DNA of 64,000 nt from Chthoniobacterales bacterium (GTDB taxonomy: Bacteria; Verrucomicrobiota; Verrucomicrobiia; Chthoniobacterales; UBA10450): the NCBI GenBank assembly GCA_013821455.1, contig JACDGS010000006.1:62001-126000 (forward strand), read 5' to 3'. The notes beneath the pieces were generated by a model that saw only the letters and a list, made by a program, of their open reading frames with translations, ran no database searches and was not told where the DNA came from. The translations under genes and the position numbers were made by a program. Positions 43,083 to 52,263 of the stretch are shown here, piece by piece (positions within the stretch are counted from its first letter, which is position 1; each line of letters starts with the position of its first letter).

Positions 43083-45326
43083 TCAGAGCAGTTGATACGG
43101 GTCGACATCGACCGCGACCGCGACGTCTTCCGGGAAGGGAAGTTTATCGAGGGTCTCACGGATGAGACGGCTTAGCCTCACGATAGCTTCACCCCGGATG
43201 AGTATGTGAAAGCGGTAGGAGCCGTGCAGCTTTTCGAGAGGCGCGGGGGCGGGATCTCCGATGTTATACTCGTTAGGCAGCGCTTCCTTCAGTCGCCGTG
43301 CGAGCGTTTCCGCCGAAAAGCTCGCGCGCGTTTCGTGCTCGGAGCGGACAGTGATGAGAACCGCATGCGTCGCCGGCGGGAAGTTGCAGCGCTCGCGGAA
43401 TTCCAGCTCCTGTTCGAAGTAGCCGGCGAAATCGTGATGGCGCGCAAACTGGATCGACGGACTAAACGGCGTGTAAGTCTGGACGAAGACTTCGCCTGGC
43501 GCCTCGCCGCGGCCGGCGCGGCCCGCTACCTGAGTGAGTAACTGGAACGTCCGTTCGCCCGCGCGAAAGTCTGGGAGATGAAGGGCGAGATCGGCGTTGA
43601 TGATGCCGACTAGCGTGACATTTGGAAAGTGGAGTCCTTTCGCGATCATTTGTGTGCCGACCAGGATGTCGATCTTGCCTGAGCGAAAAGCGTGGAGCGT
43701 TTCGCGGTAGGAATCCTTGCGCGTCATCGAGTCGGCGTCCATCCGCCTCACCACGGCGTTGGGAAAAATCGCGGCGACATTTGCCTCCACTTTTTCCGTC
43801 CCGAACCCGGCATAGACGAGCGCGTCTTCGCCACATTCCGGGCAGCGCTTCGGCACCGCCGCACTGTGTCCGCAAAGGTGGCAGCTGAGGCGTGCGTTGG
43901 TGCGATGAAAGGTGAGCGCGACGCTACAGTTCGGACAATAGCGTGCCTTCCCACAATGGCTGCAAAGGAGCGACGTGGAAAAGCCCCTGCGATTCAAAAA
44001 CAAAATCGTTTGTTCTCTTTTCGTTAGGCGATCTTCGATTGCGGTGCGCAATTTCTCCGAAAGGATGGCGGCGGCTTTTTCCTTCCGGCGTTCCTGGCGC
44101 AAATCGACCACGCGGATGAGCGGCATCTGACATTGATCGACGCGCTGGGTCAGCGCGCTCAGCAGATATCTCCCGCGCGTGGCATTAGTGTAACTCTCGA
44201 GCGAAGGAGTGGCCGAGCCGAGGACGACGACGCATTTTTCCATTTTCGCCCTAACGACCGCGACATCGCGGGCGTGATAACGTGGTGCCTCTTCTTGTTT
44301 GTAGGAAGTCTCGTGTTCTTCATCGACCACGATGAGGCCGAGATTTTCCAGGGGCGCGAAGACGGCGCTGCGTGCGCCGATGACAATGCGCGCGCGGCCG
44401 CAATGGAGCTTGTGCCATTCGTCATGGCGTTCGCCTTCCGAGAGATGACTGTGCAGAACAGCGACGAGATCCGGCTGCGCGGCGAAGCGGCTTTTGAAAC
44501 GTTCGACGGTTTGGGGCGTGAGCGAAATTTCCGGGACAAGGACGATCGCGCTCTTCCCGCGCGCAAGCGTATCGCGGATGGCCTGCAGATAAACTTCCGT
44601 CTTGCCGCTGCCGGTGACGCCGTGGAGGAGAATCGGCGGATGCGTTTCGGGATTTTCCAGCGCAGTGCCGATGAGCTGCAAGGCCGCGGTCTGCTCAGCG
44701 TTCATCGTCAGGTCGGCGTCGGCGATGAATTGCTCGGTCGCGTGAGGATCCCGCGCGACGGCTTCCTCGCGCAGTTCGACGAAGCCACGCCTAACGAGTG
44801 CACGCAGGGTGGTGTTATCGAGTGAAGTTTGGCGCAGCAATTCCGCCGCGGGCATCGGCTCGGTCAGCCGTGAGATTGCTTCGAGCAACTCCGCCTGGCG
44901 CGGCGCGCGCTTTTGTAATTTCGCCATCTCCTCGGCCTCGGCGACGCGTAGCTGCCTAACGAAAAGCTGTTTCCGCCAACCGACCTCCGCTTTGCGGATC
45001 ACCTGTGGCAGCAAACTGCGCATGACCGTCTCGATCGGGCAACAATAGTAACTCGCCATCCACCGCGCTAAGTCGATCAGGCTCGAGCTGAGAACGGGCT
45101 TCTCGCCTAACAATGCCTCGATCGGCTTTATTCCTGCGGTCGCAGTTTCCGCGAGCGTCGCGACGACAGTGGCGAGAAGCGTCCTCTCGCGAAACGGCAC
45201 GCGCACGCGTGAGCCAACGACCACCTTTTCGGCGAGCGCGTCCGGTACGCTGTAATCGAGCTCGCGCCGAATGGAGCGATCGATGACGACGCGAACGAAT
45301 CTGGTGGAATTTAATTGCTCAGCCAA
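43083..45326 (-). CDS. priA: Primosomal replication-restart helicase PriA
   Basis: 747 residues. N-terminal 3'-DNA-binding domain (VVIDRSIRRELDYSVPD, VGSRVRVPFRERTLLATVV), helicase core with Walker A GVTGSGKTEVY, DEEH motif (VVDEEHETSYKQEEAPRYHARDVA, split), LGSATPSLES, motif V/VI (GTQMIAKGLHFPNVTLV, QVAGRAGRG), and an inserted zinc region with CSHCGKARYCPNC and CHLCGHSAAVPKRCPECG. All eight cysteines are visible. Restarts collapsed replication forks. Contains four exact 9-mer copies (43270, 44021, 44799, 44954), among the densest of any gene here. Confidence 0.95.
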   Translation of the reverse strand: MAEQLNSTRFVRVVIDRSIRRELDYSVPDALAEKVVVGSRVRVPFRERTLLATVVATLAETATAGIKPIEALLGEKPVLSSSLIDLARWMASYYCCPIETVMRSLLPQVIRKAEVGWRKQLFVRQLRVAEAEEMAKLQKRAPRQAELLEAISRLTEPMPAAELLRQTSLDNTTLRALVRRGFVELREEAVARDPHATEQFIADADLTMNAEQTAALQLIGTALENPETHPPILLHGVTGSGKTEVYLQAIRDTLARGKSAIVLVPEISLTPQTVERFKSRFAAQPDLVAVLHSHLSEGERHDEWHKLHCGRARIVIGARSAVFAPLENLGLIVVDEEHETSYKQEEAPRYHARDVAVVRAKMEKCVVVLGSATPSLESYTNATRGRYLLSALTQRVDQCQMPLIRVVDLRQERRKEKAAAILSEKLRTAIEDRLTKREQTILFLNRRGFSTSLLCSHCGKARYCPNCSVALTFHRTNARLSCHLCGHSAAVPKRCPECGEDALVYAGFGTEKVEANVAAIFPNAVVRRMDADSMTRKDSYRETLHAFRSGKIDILVGTQMIAKGLHFPNVTLVGIINADLALHLPDFRAGERTFQLLTQVAGRAGRGEAPGEVFVQTYTPFSPSIQFARHHDFAGYFEQELEFRERCNFPPATHAVLITVRSEHETRASFSAETLARRLKEALPNEYNIGDPAPAPLEKLHGSYRFHILIRGEAIVRLSRLIRETLDKLPFPEDVAVAVDVDPYQLL

Positions 45327-45409
45327 GGGATGCGTGAATTGCTTCTGCGCGTGAGTTTCCTCTTCGGGGTCAGATTTATCCAGCGGAGACCACGCTGCCT
45401 AACGAACAC

Positions 45410-46012
45410 ATGATCCGTTTCCTCTTCAAACTGATCATCTGCCTCCTCCTCGCCGCAGCGCTGGGGATCGGACTCCTCGCGTGGCGTTCGGGCGATTCGC
45501 TCTACACACTTTACGAGTGGCTCAGCCCGGCGCACTTCCAGCAGTATGACGCCCTGATTCGCGGAGCGGCTTTGCCTAACGAACTCGATCCGATGTTGGT
45601 CAAGGCCGTCGTCTGGCGCGAGAGCCGGTTTGACCCGCAGAAGTTTGGCGCCGCGGGCGAACGCGGGCTCATGCAGGTGAGCGAAATCGCGGCCCAGGAA
45701 TGGGCGCGCCAGACGCACCGGGAAAATTTTGTGGTGGAGGAACTATTCGATCCGAAAACGAATCTTGCGGCCGGTTGCTGGTATTTGCGGCGGGCGATGG
45801 ACCATTGGAAGGCGCAAAGCGATCCGACGCCTTTCGCGCTCGCGGAATACAATGCGGGGCCGAGTCGCGCGCTGCGCTGGGCCGGCGGCGAGGGAGCGCG
45901 AACCATCCCGGCGAGCGATTTTCGGCGCAACATCGATTTTCCCGGGACGCGCAAATATGTGGAATTGATTCTGCTGCGCTATCGCTTTTATCAGGACCGC
46001 GGACGGATGTAA
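45410..46012 (+). CDS. Lytic transglycosylase (SLT domain), membrane-anchored
   Basis: 200 residues: N-terminal membrane helix (about 5-25), then a soluble lysozyme-like domain with catalytic Glu in VVWRESRFDPQKFG, the GERGLMQVSE motif, AAGCWYLRRAMDHW and FALAEYNAGPSRALRW. This is the Slt/MltE-type SLT fold acting on peptidoglycan in the periplasm. Divergent from priA; convergent with the protease gene. A 9-mer copy sits 5 bp before the start codon (45397-45405) and another is encoded as PNE (45584). Confidence 0.9.
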   Translation: MIRFLFKLIICLLLAAALGIGLLAWRSGDSLYTLYEWLSPAHFQQYDALIRGAALPNELDPMLVKAVVWRESRFDPQKFGAAGERGLMQVSEIAAQEWARQTHRENFVVEELFDPKTNLAAGCWYLRRAMDHWKAQSDPTPFALAEYNAGPSRALRWAGGEGARTIPASDFRRNIDFPGTRKYVELILLRYRFYQDRGRM

Positions 46013-46101
46013 AAAGTGAGACGGTGGCAAATCGTGCCGCTTACAAAGCGGCTTCCAGGTCTTCCCGAAAAAGTTGCCGCCGCTCGTCAGGAAGCGAGTC
46101 G

Positions 46102-47289
46102 TTAGGGGCGCGTAACGCGTAAGCGCAAGAATAACCGCGTCGCGCCGTTGAGCGCGACCTTGGCTTTGATCGTTTGCACGTTGTTCTGCGTTGCCACGAC
46201 TTCGTTGGTCGGGTTGGACGTCGTCCAATTCGTTAGGTCGCTGGATTGTTCAACCGAATACTGGATGTCGGTCGCGGTCGTGACTTTCGTGTAGGTCAGG
46301 GTGAGGAAGCCGCTTTCGAGCGCGACCTTCGGCAAACTTGTCGTATCGGCCGCGAGCGGGTTCGTGTGCAACGCGTACTCCAGCAAGTTCGCCAATCCAT
46401 CAGCGTCGAGATCGCCTAACGAATCGGTGACGCTGTAAATCCAGCCAAGCTTTGACGAGATGCGCGTTGGATAAAAGCCGCTGGGCACGGGCGCGTTGCC
46501 GGTGATCAGGATATAGGGCGGTTTTCCGTCATCCGAATTGTAGAGACCTCGGGTGTCGAAGAGCGCGCCGTTGAAGGCGCCGTTGCCTGACGAGTCGGTG
46601 TAAAACGGTCCATCCACGGCGTAGTGGATGCCCGCGAGTTTCCAGACGCTCCCATCCTCGATAAACGCAGCGCCGCCGGAATCGCCGCTTGAGAGCGTCG
46701 CTTCCTCCGTTAGGCCCGGCGCGTCAAAGGTAGCGTAGATGAAATCGTTGTCGGGCGTGAGGGTGGAAATTTGGCTAACGACATTTTCGCCCCAGCGCTC
46801 GACGCCGTCACCCGCGCCCCAGTTCCAGCCCGCAAGCATGTTGTTCACGAGACGGTCGGTCCCACGTTGGGTGCCGCGTCCGATCACGAGAGTCAGCTTG
46901 CCGACTTCATCCGATTTCGTGTAGAGCGGCGCGAAGGTCGGGAAAGTTTCGGTGACCTGCCAAAGATCGAGATCGGTATTCGGATCGGCGAATTGCCTAA
47001 CGATTGAATAATTGTTGCCGCCGAAAACGAAAGTCGAACCGCCTGCCTGTCCAACGTGTTTCGCGCTCAGGAAAAAATGCGGCGCGATCGGCGTGCCGAG
47101 AAAGGAGCCCCAAATGCCTTCGTATTGCCAGCCGCTGTTCGCGAGCATGCCGCTTGGCGCGGTGGTGTTCGCGGTGGGATCGGCGGTGCGGTAAAGAATG
47201 ACCGCCTGACTGGCGATCGGCCTCGCAGCGAGAAGCAGGACGAAGGAAATCAGCCTAACGATTAAAGTTAATCGAGAAAGCGAATTCAC
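46102..47289 (-). CDS. Secreted trypsin-like serine protease
   Basis: 395 residues with a GTG start at 47289 (VNSLSRLTLIVRLISFVLLL, a signal peptide). The open frame reaches 47406, but those extra codons lie in a REP palindrome. S1-type triad: His in FFLSAKHVGQ, Asp in NTDLDLWQV, Ser in LSSGDSGGAAF. The C-terminal part has GDLDADGLANLLEYAL and a beta-sandwich-like tail ending LFLRLRVTRP, a C-terminal module common in secreted proteins of this phylum. Substrate unknown. Three exact 9-mer copies inside (SLG, VRQ, VRL). Confidence 0.75.
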   Translation of the reverse strand: MNSLSRLTLIVRLISFVLLLAARPIASQAVILYRTADPTANTTAPSGMLANSGWQYEGIWGSFLGTPIAPHFFLSAKHVGQAGGSTFVFGGNNYSIVRQFADPNTDLDLWQVTETFPTFAPLYTKSDEVGKLTLVIGRGTQRGTDRLVNNMLAGWNWGAGDGVERWGENVVSQISTLTPDNDFIYATFDAPGLTEEATLSSGDSGGAAFIEDGSVWKLAGIHYAVDGPFYTDSSGNGAFNGALFDTRGLYNSDDGKPPYILITGNAPVPSGFYPTRISSKLGWIYSVTDSLGDLDADGLANLLEYALHTNPLAADTTSLPKVALESGFLTLTYTKVTTATDIQYSVEQSSDLTNWTTSNPTNEVVATQNNVQTIKAKVALNGATRLFLRLRVTRP

Positions 47290-47325
47290 CGCCACACTTT
47301 GAGGCAGAAGCCACCACCGCTCAAC

Positions 47326-47475
47326 TGTCATCCCGAGCGCAGCGCAGCGCAGCCGAGGGATCCCGTGGAATTTACGGAGAAACTCGCGCGGCAAAGATCG
47401 CTTCACGGTTTCACCACGGGATCCCTCGACTGCGTTCCATTCGCTGCGCTCATTTCACTGCGCTCGGGATGACGA
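47326..47475. repeat. Long inverted repeat of the TCATCCCGAGC type
   Basis: TGTCATCCCGAGCGC (47326) pairs with GCGCTCGGGATGACGA (to 47475); an inner pair GAGGGATCCCGTGG / CCACGGGATCCCTCG forms a second stem. Such elements are dispersed in many soil bacteria. It occupies the divergent region between the protease gene and rpsO. Confidence 0.8.
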
Positions 47476-47583
47476 GAGCGGTGACCGCCGGGACTTGTGC
47501 GCGCCGTGTCTTCCAATTGGCAATCCCCAAAGCCGCGCATCCCTTGCCAAGGCCCAAACATCATCTACAGTCGGGCTTCGTTT

Positions 47584-47847
47584 ATGGCAGAAAGCAGTGA
47601 CACGAAGGACATGAAGGAGTTCCAGCTCCACGAGAAGGACACGGGCAGCGCCGACGTGCAAGTCGCGCTCCTCACCCACCGGATCGCGCAGCTCACCGAA
47701 CACCTGAAGAGTCACGCCAAAGATCATTCCTCGCGCCGCGGCCTCCTCAAGATGGTCGCCACGCGCCGGAGCCTGCTCGATTACCTCAGCCGGTCGAAAA
47801 ACGACCGTTACAAGAGCGTAATCGGGAAGCTCAACCTGCGGAAATAA
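47584..47847 (+). CDS. rpsO: 30S ribosomal protein S15
   Basis: 87 residues from ATG 47584 (upstream frame extension has no support), the usual S15 length. Conserved elements: [19 protein letters not shown] (close to the family TGSPEVQ), [32 protein letters not shown]. Binds 16S rRNA helices 20-22 early in 30S assembly. Followed by pnp, the near-universal rpsO-pnp arrangement, with a 9-mer copy (47969) in the 195-bp gap. Confidence 0.97.
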   Translation: MAESSDTKDMKEFQLHEKDTGSADVQVALLTHRIAQLTEHLKSHAKDHSSRRGLLKMVATRRSLLDYLSRSKNDRYKSVIGKLNLRK

Positions 47848-48042
47848 CCGCGGGAAAAATCTCTGGCGTCGCTCGCGTTCTTCGCCCGCTGCTCGAGCCA
47901 TTTGTTATAAACAAGAATCGCGATCCGAGCCGATCGTGCACCTTGAGTTTAGGTTTTAGCTTCGTCACTCGTTAGGCCGACGACGGATTTAAAACCTACA
48001 ATTAGGGTGACCGGCTTGGATTTCGCACAACAGGAAATCCAT

Positions 48043-50448
48043 ATGCAAAATCAAGTCACGGCCCAAATCGGGTCCACCCAGATCACCATCGAAACCGGCA
48101 AAATCGCCAAGCTCGCCGACGGCTCCGTCATTGTCTCCTGCGGCGAGACCATTGTCATGACCAGCGCCGTCTCGGCCACGGCGACCAAGGAAGGGCAGGA
48201 TTGGTTCCCGCTCACCGTCGATTACCGGGAGAAAGCGGCGGCGGTCGGCAAATTCCCGGGCGGCTATTTTAAACGCGAAGGTCGGCCCAGCGAAAAAGAA
48301 ACGCTCACCTCGCGCATGACCGATCGGCCGCTGCGCCCGCTTTTCCCGGCCGGTTACCTTTACGACACTCAGGTCATCTCGATCCTGCTCAGCGCCGATG
48401 GCGAGAATGATCCTGATATTCTCGCGATCAACGGCGCGTCCGCGGCGCTGACCGTTTCCGACATTCCTTTTGCCGGCCCGATCGGCGCGGTACGAGTCGG
48501 CCGCGTCAACGGCGAATTCATTGCCAATCCGACCCACGCCGAGCGCGAACAGAGCGACCTCGACTTGGTTTATGTCGGCACTGAGAACGACGTCATCATG
48601 ATCGAGGGCGCGGCCGACGAGTTACCTGAAGAAGACTTCATCAAGTCCCTCGAATTCGCGCACGGTCATGCGAAGGAAATGATCCGCATCCAGCGCGAGC
48701 TCGCGCAGCAGGTCGGCAAGCCGAAACGCGAAATGCCGCTGATGGAAGTGAAGCCGGAAATTCTCGAAATCGCCGACCGCGTGGCTGGCGACCGGATCGA
48801 AGCCGCGCTCTATACCGAAGGCAAAGTCGCCCGCAGCAAAGCGGTCAACGGTTTGCGCGACGAAGTGAAGGCTGCGGTCCTCGAGAAATTTCCCGAGTCC
48901 GATAAATTCGCGATCAACCAGGCCTTCGATTACGTCCAGAAAAAATCGTTCCGCGCCAACATCCTCGACAAACAGAAACGCGTCGACGGCCGTGGCTATG
49001 ACGACCTGCGCCAGATCACCTGCGAAGTCGGCGTCCTCCCGCGGACGCATGGTTCCGCGATCTTCCAGCGCGGCGAAACGCAGGCGATGGCGCTCGCGAC
49101 TTTGGCCCCGATCGAAGAAGCGCAAAAGATCGATGCCTATGGCGGCGGCGAAACTTCCAAGAGTTTCATTCTGCATTACAACTTCCCGCCCTTTAGCGTG
49201 GGCGAGACCGGCCGTTTTGGCGGCGCGAGCCGGCGCGAGATCGGCCACGGCGCGCTCGCCGAGCGTTCCGTCGAACCGGTGGTGCCGAGCCAGGAAGATT
49301 TCCGCTACGCCATCCGCATCGTCAGCGAAGTGATGGAGTCCAACGGCTCGACTTCGATGGCGAGTGTTTGCAGCGGCATGCTTGCGCTGATGGACGCGGG
49401 CGTTCCAATCAAGACACCGGTCGCCGGAATTTCCGTCGGCCTCGTCACCGAAAATGACGAACAGGGAAATCTAAAACGCTACAACCTGCTCACCGACATC
49501 ATCGGCTCCGAAGATCATTTCGGCGACATGGATTTCAAACTTTGCGGAACCAAAGACGGCGTCACCGGTTTCCAGCTCGACCTCAAACTTGCCGGCGTCA
49601 GCCACAAAATTTTAGGCGAAGCGATCCACCGCGCGAAAGATGCGCGCACGAAAATCCTCGCCATCATGGCCGAGACGCTCGACAAACCGCGCGAGTCGCT
49701 CAGCAAATACGCGCCGCGCATTGAGACGCTAAAAATTAACCCCGAAAAAATCGGCGCCCTCATCGGCCCCGGCGGCAAAACGATCAAAGGCATCGTGGCT
49801 GAGACCGGCGCGGAGATTAACATCGAAGACGACGGCTCCGTCCACATTTACGCGACGAGCGGCGACTCGATGGCGCGGGCGAAAGAAATCATCGGCGGGA
49901 TGACCAAGGAGATGGAAATCGGCGAGCTTTATCACGGCCGCGTCGTTTCCATCAAAGAATTCGGCGCCTTCGTTGAAGTTTTCCCGGGCAAAGACGGCCT
50001 CGTGCACATCTCCGAGCTGGCAGATTTCCGAGTCAATCGCACCGAAGACGTCGCGAAAATCGGCGAGATGATGTGGGTCAAATGTATCGGCATCGACGAC
50101 AAAGGCCGGGTGAAACTCAGCCGCAAAGCCGCGCTCAAAGATCGCGGTGAAATCGAAACGATGGGCGCAACCAGCGGCGCCGAAAATGCCGGTGGCGGCG
50201 AAGGCAATCGCTACGAGCGGCGCGAAGATCGCGGACCTCGCCGCGATGGCGGCGGTGGCGGTGGCGGACGCGGTGATCGCCGCGGAGGCCGTGACCGCGG
50301 CCCGCGGCGCGAAGGCGGAGACAACCCCGGCCCCCGAGGCGGCGGAGAAAATCGCGGCGGGTATGGCGGTGGCGAGCAAACGCAGCCCCCAGCCGAACCG
50401 CAGCAGCGCTCACAGATCGAGCCCGGCGACTACGAGCCTTCGCGTTAA
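48043..50448 (+). CDS. pnp: Polynucleotide phosphorylase with RGG-like C-terminal tail
   Basis: 801 residues from ATG 48043. Two RNase PH domains (about 1-220 and 310-540; [22 protein letters not shown] and [13 protein letters not shown]-type [20 protein letters not shown] in pieces, catalytic region [11 protein letters not shown]), KH domain ([12 protein letters not shown], about 560-620), S1 domain ([22 protein letters not shown]) and an unusual tail of about 85 residues rich in Gly and Arg ([14 protein letters not shown]). Degrades RNA 3'-5' phosphorolytically. The tail resembles RNA-binding RGG boxes of DEAD-box helicases and may aid RNA or degradosome binding. No 9-mer copy occurs in its 2.4 kb. 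Confidence 0.97.
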   Translation: MQNQVTAQIGSTQITIETGKIAKLADGSVIVSCGETIVMTSAVSATATKEGQDWFPLTVDYREKAAAVGKFPGGYFKREGRPSEKETLTSRMTDRPLRPLFPAGYLYDTQVISILLSADGENDPDILAINGASAALTVSDIPFAGPIGAVRVGRVNGEFIANPTHAEREQSDLDLVYVGTENDVIMIEGAADELPEEDFIKSLEFAHGHAKEMIRIQRELAQQVGKPKREMPLMEVKPEILEIADRVAGDRIEAALYTEGKVARSKAVNGLRDEVKAAVLEKFPESDKFAINQAFDYVQKKSFRANILDKQKRVDGRGYDDLRQITCEVGVLPRTHGSAIFQRGETQAMALATLAPIEEAQKIDAYGGGETSKSFILHYNFPPFSVGETGRFGGASRREIGHGALAERSVEPVVPSQEDFRYAIRIVSEVMESNGSTSMASVCSGMLALMDAGVPIKTPVAGISVGLVTENDEQGNLKRYNLLTDIIGSEDHFGDMDFKLCGTKDGVTGFQLDLKLAGVSHKILGEAIHRAKDARTKILAIMAETLDKPRESLSKYAPRIETLKINPEKIGALIGPGGKTIKGIVAETGAEINIEDDGSVHIYATSGDSMARAKEIIGGMTKEMEIGELYHGRVVSIKEFGAFVEVFPGKDGLVHISELADFRVNRTEDVAKIGEMMWVKCIGIDDKGRVKLSRKAALKDRGEIETMGATSGAENAGGGEGNRYERREDRGPRRDGGGGGGGRGDRRGGRDRGPRREGGDNPGPRGGGENRGGYGGGEQTQPPAEPQQRSQIEPGDYEPSR

Positions 50449-50466
50449 CAAGTCTGTTGTCGCAGT

Positions 50467-50545
50467 TGTAGCTGCTTCGCTGTGCGAAGCACGGCTTTGC
50501 GCTCGCATTTGCGAGCCATGCGTCGCCCACAGGGCGACGGCTACA
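50467..50545. repeat. REP-type palindrome with GTAG feet, 3' of pnp and cysteine desulfurase genes
   Basis: TGTAGC (50467) and GGCTACA (to 50545) are the outer feet; between them lie hairpins TTCGCTGTGCGAA, GCTCGCATTTGCGAGC and GTCGCCCACAGGGCGAC. On the minus strand its GTAG supplies the TAG stop codon (50541-50543) of the cysteine desulfurase gene. Confidence 0.75.
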
Positions 50546-51701
50546 CCGGCGCGAGCTGACGCAGCTTGCGCACGATGCGCGGAATGATCTCGAGCACGCG
50601 ATCCAATTCCGCCTCGGTGTTATACCGCCCAAAGGAAAAGCGCAGGCTACTCCGCGCGTGCTCGTTCGTCAGGTGCATCGCGCGCAGCACATGCGAGGGC
50701 TCGACCGCGCCGGTGGTGCAGGACGAGCCTAACGAACAACAAACGCCTTCCTGATCGAGCTTGATCAGGATCGCCTGCGCATCGACGCCGAGGAAGGCAA
50801 GGTTGGAAGTATTCGGCAGACGCGCGCCCGGATCGCCGTTGATCGCAACGTCGTCGAGCTGCTCGCGGATCGTTTCTTCAAACCGATCCCGCAAGGCGCG
50901 CACCCGCGTGTTTTCCTCTTCGATGGTGGAAGCTGCCAGCTCCGCCGCCTTCCCGAGCCCGACGATCGACGCGACATTATCGGTGCCGGCGCGGCGTCCG
51001 TCTTCCTGCGGTCCGCCGATGACCATCGGGTGGAACTTGGAATTGCGACTAACGAAAAGCGCGCCGACGCCTTTCGAGGCGTGGAGCTTGTGGCCGGAGA
51101 GCGAGAGAAATTGGAACGACTGCCGCGATAAATCGATCGGCATTTTCCCGACCGCCTGCACCGCGTCGGTGTGAAAGACGACGCCCTTTTCGCGACAGAT
51201 CGCGGCGATTTCTTCGAGAGGAAAAATCACGCCGGTTTCGTTGTTCGCCCACATCACCGACACGACCGCGGTGTCCGGCCGGATCGCGCGCTCCACTTCG
51301 GCGACATCGAGGTGTCCATCCCCATCGACTTCCACGATCGTCACTTCGCAGCCGCGCTTCGCCGCCGTCTGGCAGAAATTCAAAACCGCATTGTGCTCAA
51401 CAGAAGTGGTCACGATATGCCGCCGGCCAGGGGTCATCTGGAGCGCGGAATGGAGCGCGGTGTTATCCGATTCCGTCCCGCCGCTGGTGAAAACGATTTC
51501 GTTAGGCTGACAGCCGAGCAGCGCGGCCACGCGTTCGTGCGCGAGCTTGATCGCGTCCTTCACCTGCGCGCCGAAACGATGCGAGCTCGAAGGGTTCCCG
51601 TAACGCTCGGTCAGGAACGGCATCATTTCCTCCAGCACCCCCGGGTCGATCCGCGTGCTGGAATTATTATCGAGATAAATAAGGTCGTCGTCAGGCTTCA
51701 T
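50541..51701 (-). CDS. Cysteine desulfurase (NifS/IscS family)
   Basis: 386 residues. PLP enzyme that takes sulfur from cysteine for Fe-S clusters or tRNA thiolation. Motifs: YLDNNSSTRIDP, YGNPSSSH, FTSGGTESDN, SVEHNAVL, HTDAVQAVGK, the PLP Lys205 in SLSGHKLHASKG, and the active-site loop CCSLGSSCTTGAVEPSHVL with Cys328. The longer loop with SSC-T puts it in the IscS/NifS group rather than SufS. No iscU, iscA or mnmA is adjacent. Its stop codon lies in the REP element at its 3' end. Two 9-mer copies inside, encoded as SLG in the active-site loop and PNE. Confidence 0.93.
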   Translation of the reverse strand: MKPDDDLIYLDNNSSTRIDPGVLEEMMPFLTERYGNPSSSHRFGAQVKDAIKLAHERVAALLGCQPNEIVFTSGGTESDNTALHSALQMTPGRRHIVTTSVEHNAVLNFCQTAAKRGCEVTIVEVDGDGHLDVAEVERAIRPDTAVVSVMWANNETGVIFPLEEIAAICREKGVVFHTDAVQAVGKMPIDLSRQSFQFLSLSGHKLHASKGVGALFVSRNSKFHPMVIGGPQEDGRRAGTDNVASIVGLGKAAELAASTIEEENTRVRALRDRFEETIREQLDDVAINGDPGARLPNTSNLAFLGVDAQAILIKLDQEGVCCSLGSSCTTGAVEPSHVLRAMHLTNEHARSSLRFSFGRYNTEAELDRVLEIIPRIVRKLRQLAPV

Positions 51702-51722
51702 TTGTTAGGCAATAAAATTTTT

Positions 51723-51788
51723 GAATTTGGAAGCCAGGAAACCAGGAAGATCGGAGTAAACTTTTCTGGCTTTCTGGTTTCCAAATTC
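51723..51788. repeat. AT-rich inverted repeat between cysteine desulfurase and LAB_N genes
   Basis: GAATTTGGAA (51723) pairs with TTTCCAAATTC (to 51788), and inner GCCAGGAAACCAGG with CTGGCTTTCTGG. It could terminate the LAB_N gene, which ends at 51817 on the minus strand, or act in the short desulfurase leader. Confidence 0.6.
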
Positions 51789-51816
51789 GTCTCTTCTTCG
51801 TTAGGAAAATTTCTCG

Positions 51817-52158
51817 TCATTCCGGCGGGCGCGGTTCGTTCCCCGGGTGTTGCGCATGGTGATGCGTCCAGCGGAAGTAAAGATTGCGCAAATAAATGGG
51901 CAGGGGCAAGGCTGTTTGCAAAATGCCGACCGAATCGTGCCGATAAATCCAAAAATAACTCAGGGTGAGAATGGAGCCGAGCGCGCTGCATTCCCAAAAG
52001 CCGATCGGGATCACGCTCTTCCGCGCGCGCTCGGAGGCGATCCATTGAATGAAAAAACGAAGCGCGAAAATGGCGCTACCAGCGAGCCCGACGATTTTCC
52101 AAGGAGAGAGCGTGATGTGATACCAGGGCGTCGCGGCCATCTCGGCGAGAATGTTCAT
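51817..52158 (-). CDS. Small membrane protein with lipid-A-disaccharide synthase N-terminal (LAB_N) domain
   Basis: 113 residues with about three membrane helices: WKIVGLAGSAIFALRFFIQW, FWECSALGSILTLSYFW and VGILQTALPLPIYLRNLYF. The pattern FxxRFxxQWxxSE...S..P..FW..S..G, ending in an NL form, is that of LAB_N (PF07578), found alone or fused to LpxB. Standalone forms are sometimes linked to lipid A or quinone-type membrane chemistry; the precise role is unknown. Divergent from hisC, 105 bp apart. Confidence 0.8.
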   Translation of the reverse strand: MNILAEMAATPWYHITLSPWKIVGLAGSAIFALRFFIQWIASERARKSVIPIGFWECSALGSILTLSYFWIYRHDSVGILQTALPLPIYLRNLYFRWTHHHAQHPGNEPRPPE

Positions 52159-52263
52159 AAGGCACGACTAACGACTGCGCCCGCGCGAGTGCCCAGTGAT
52201 TTTTTCCGAAAATCGGCGCCGAAATCCTGTCCACCCTACGGCCTCTGTGGTTCACTTTCGCGA

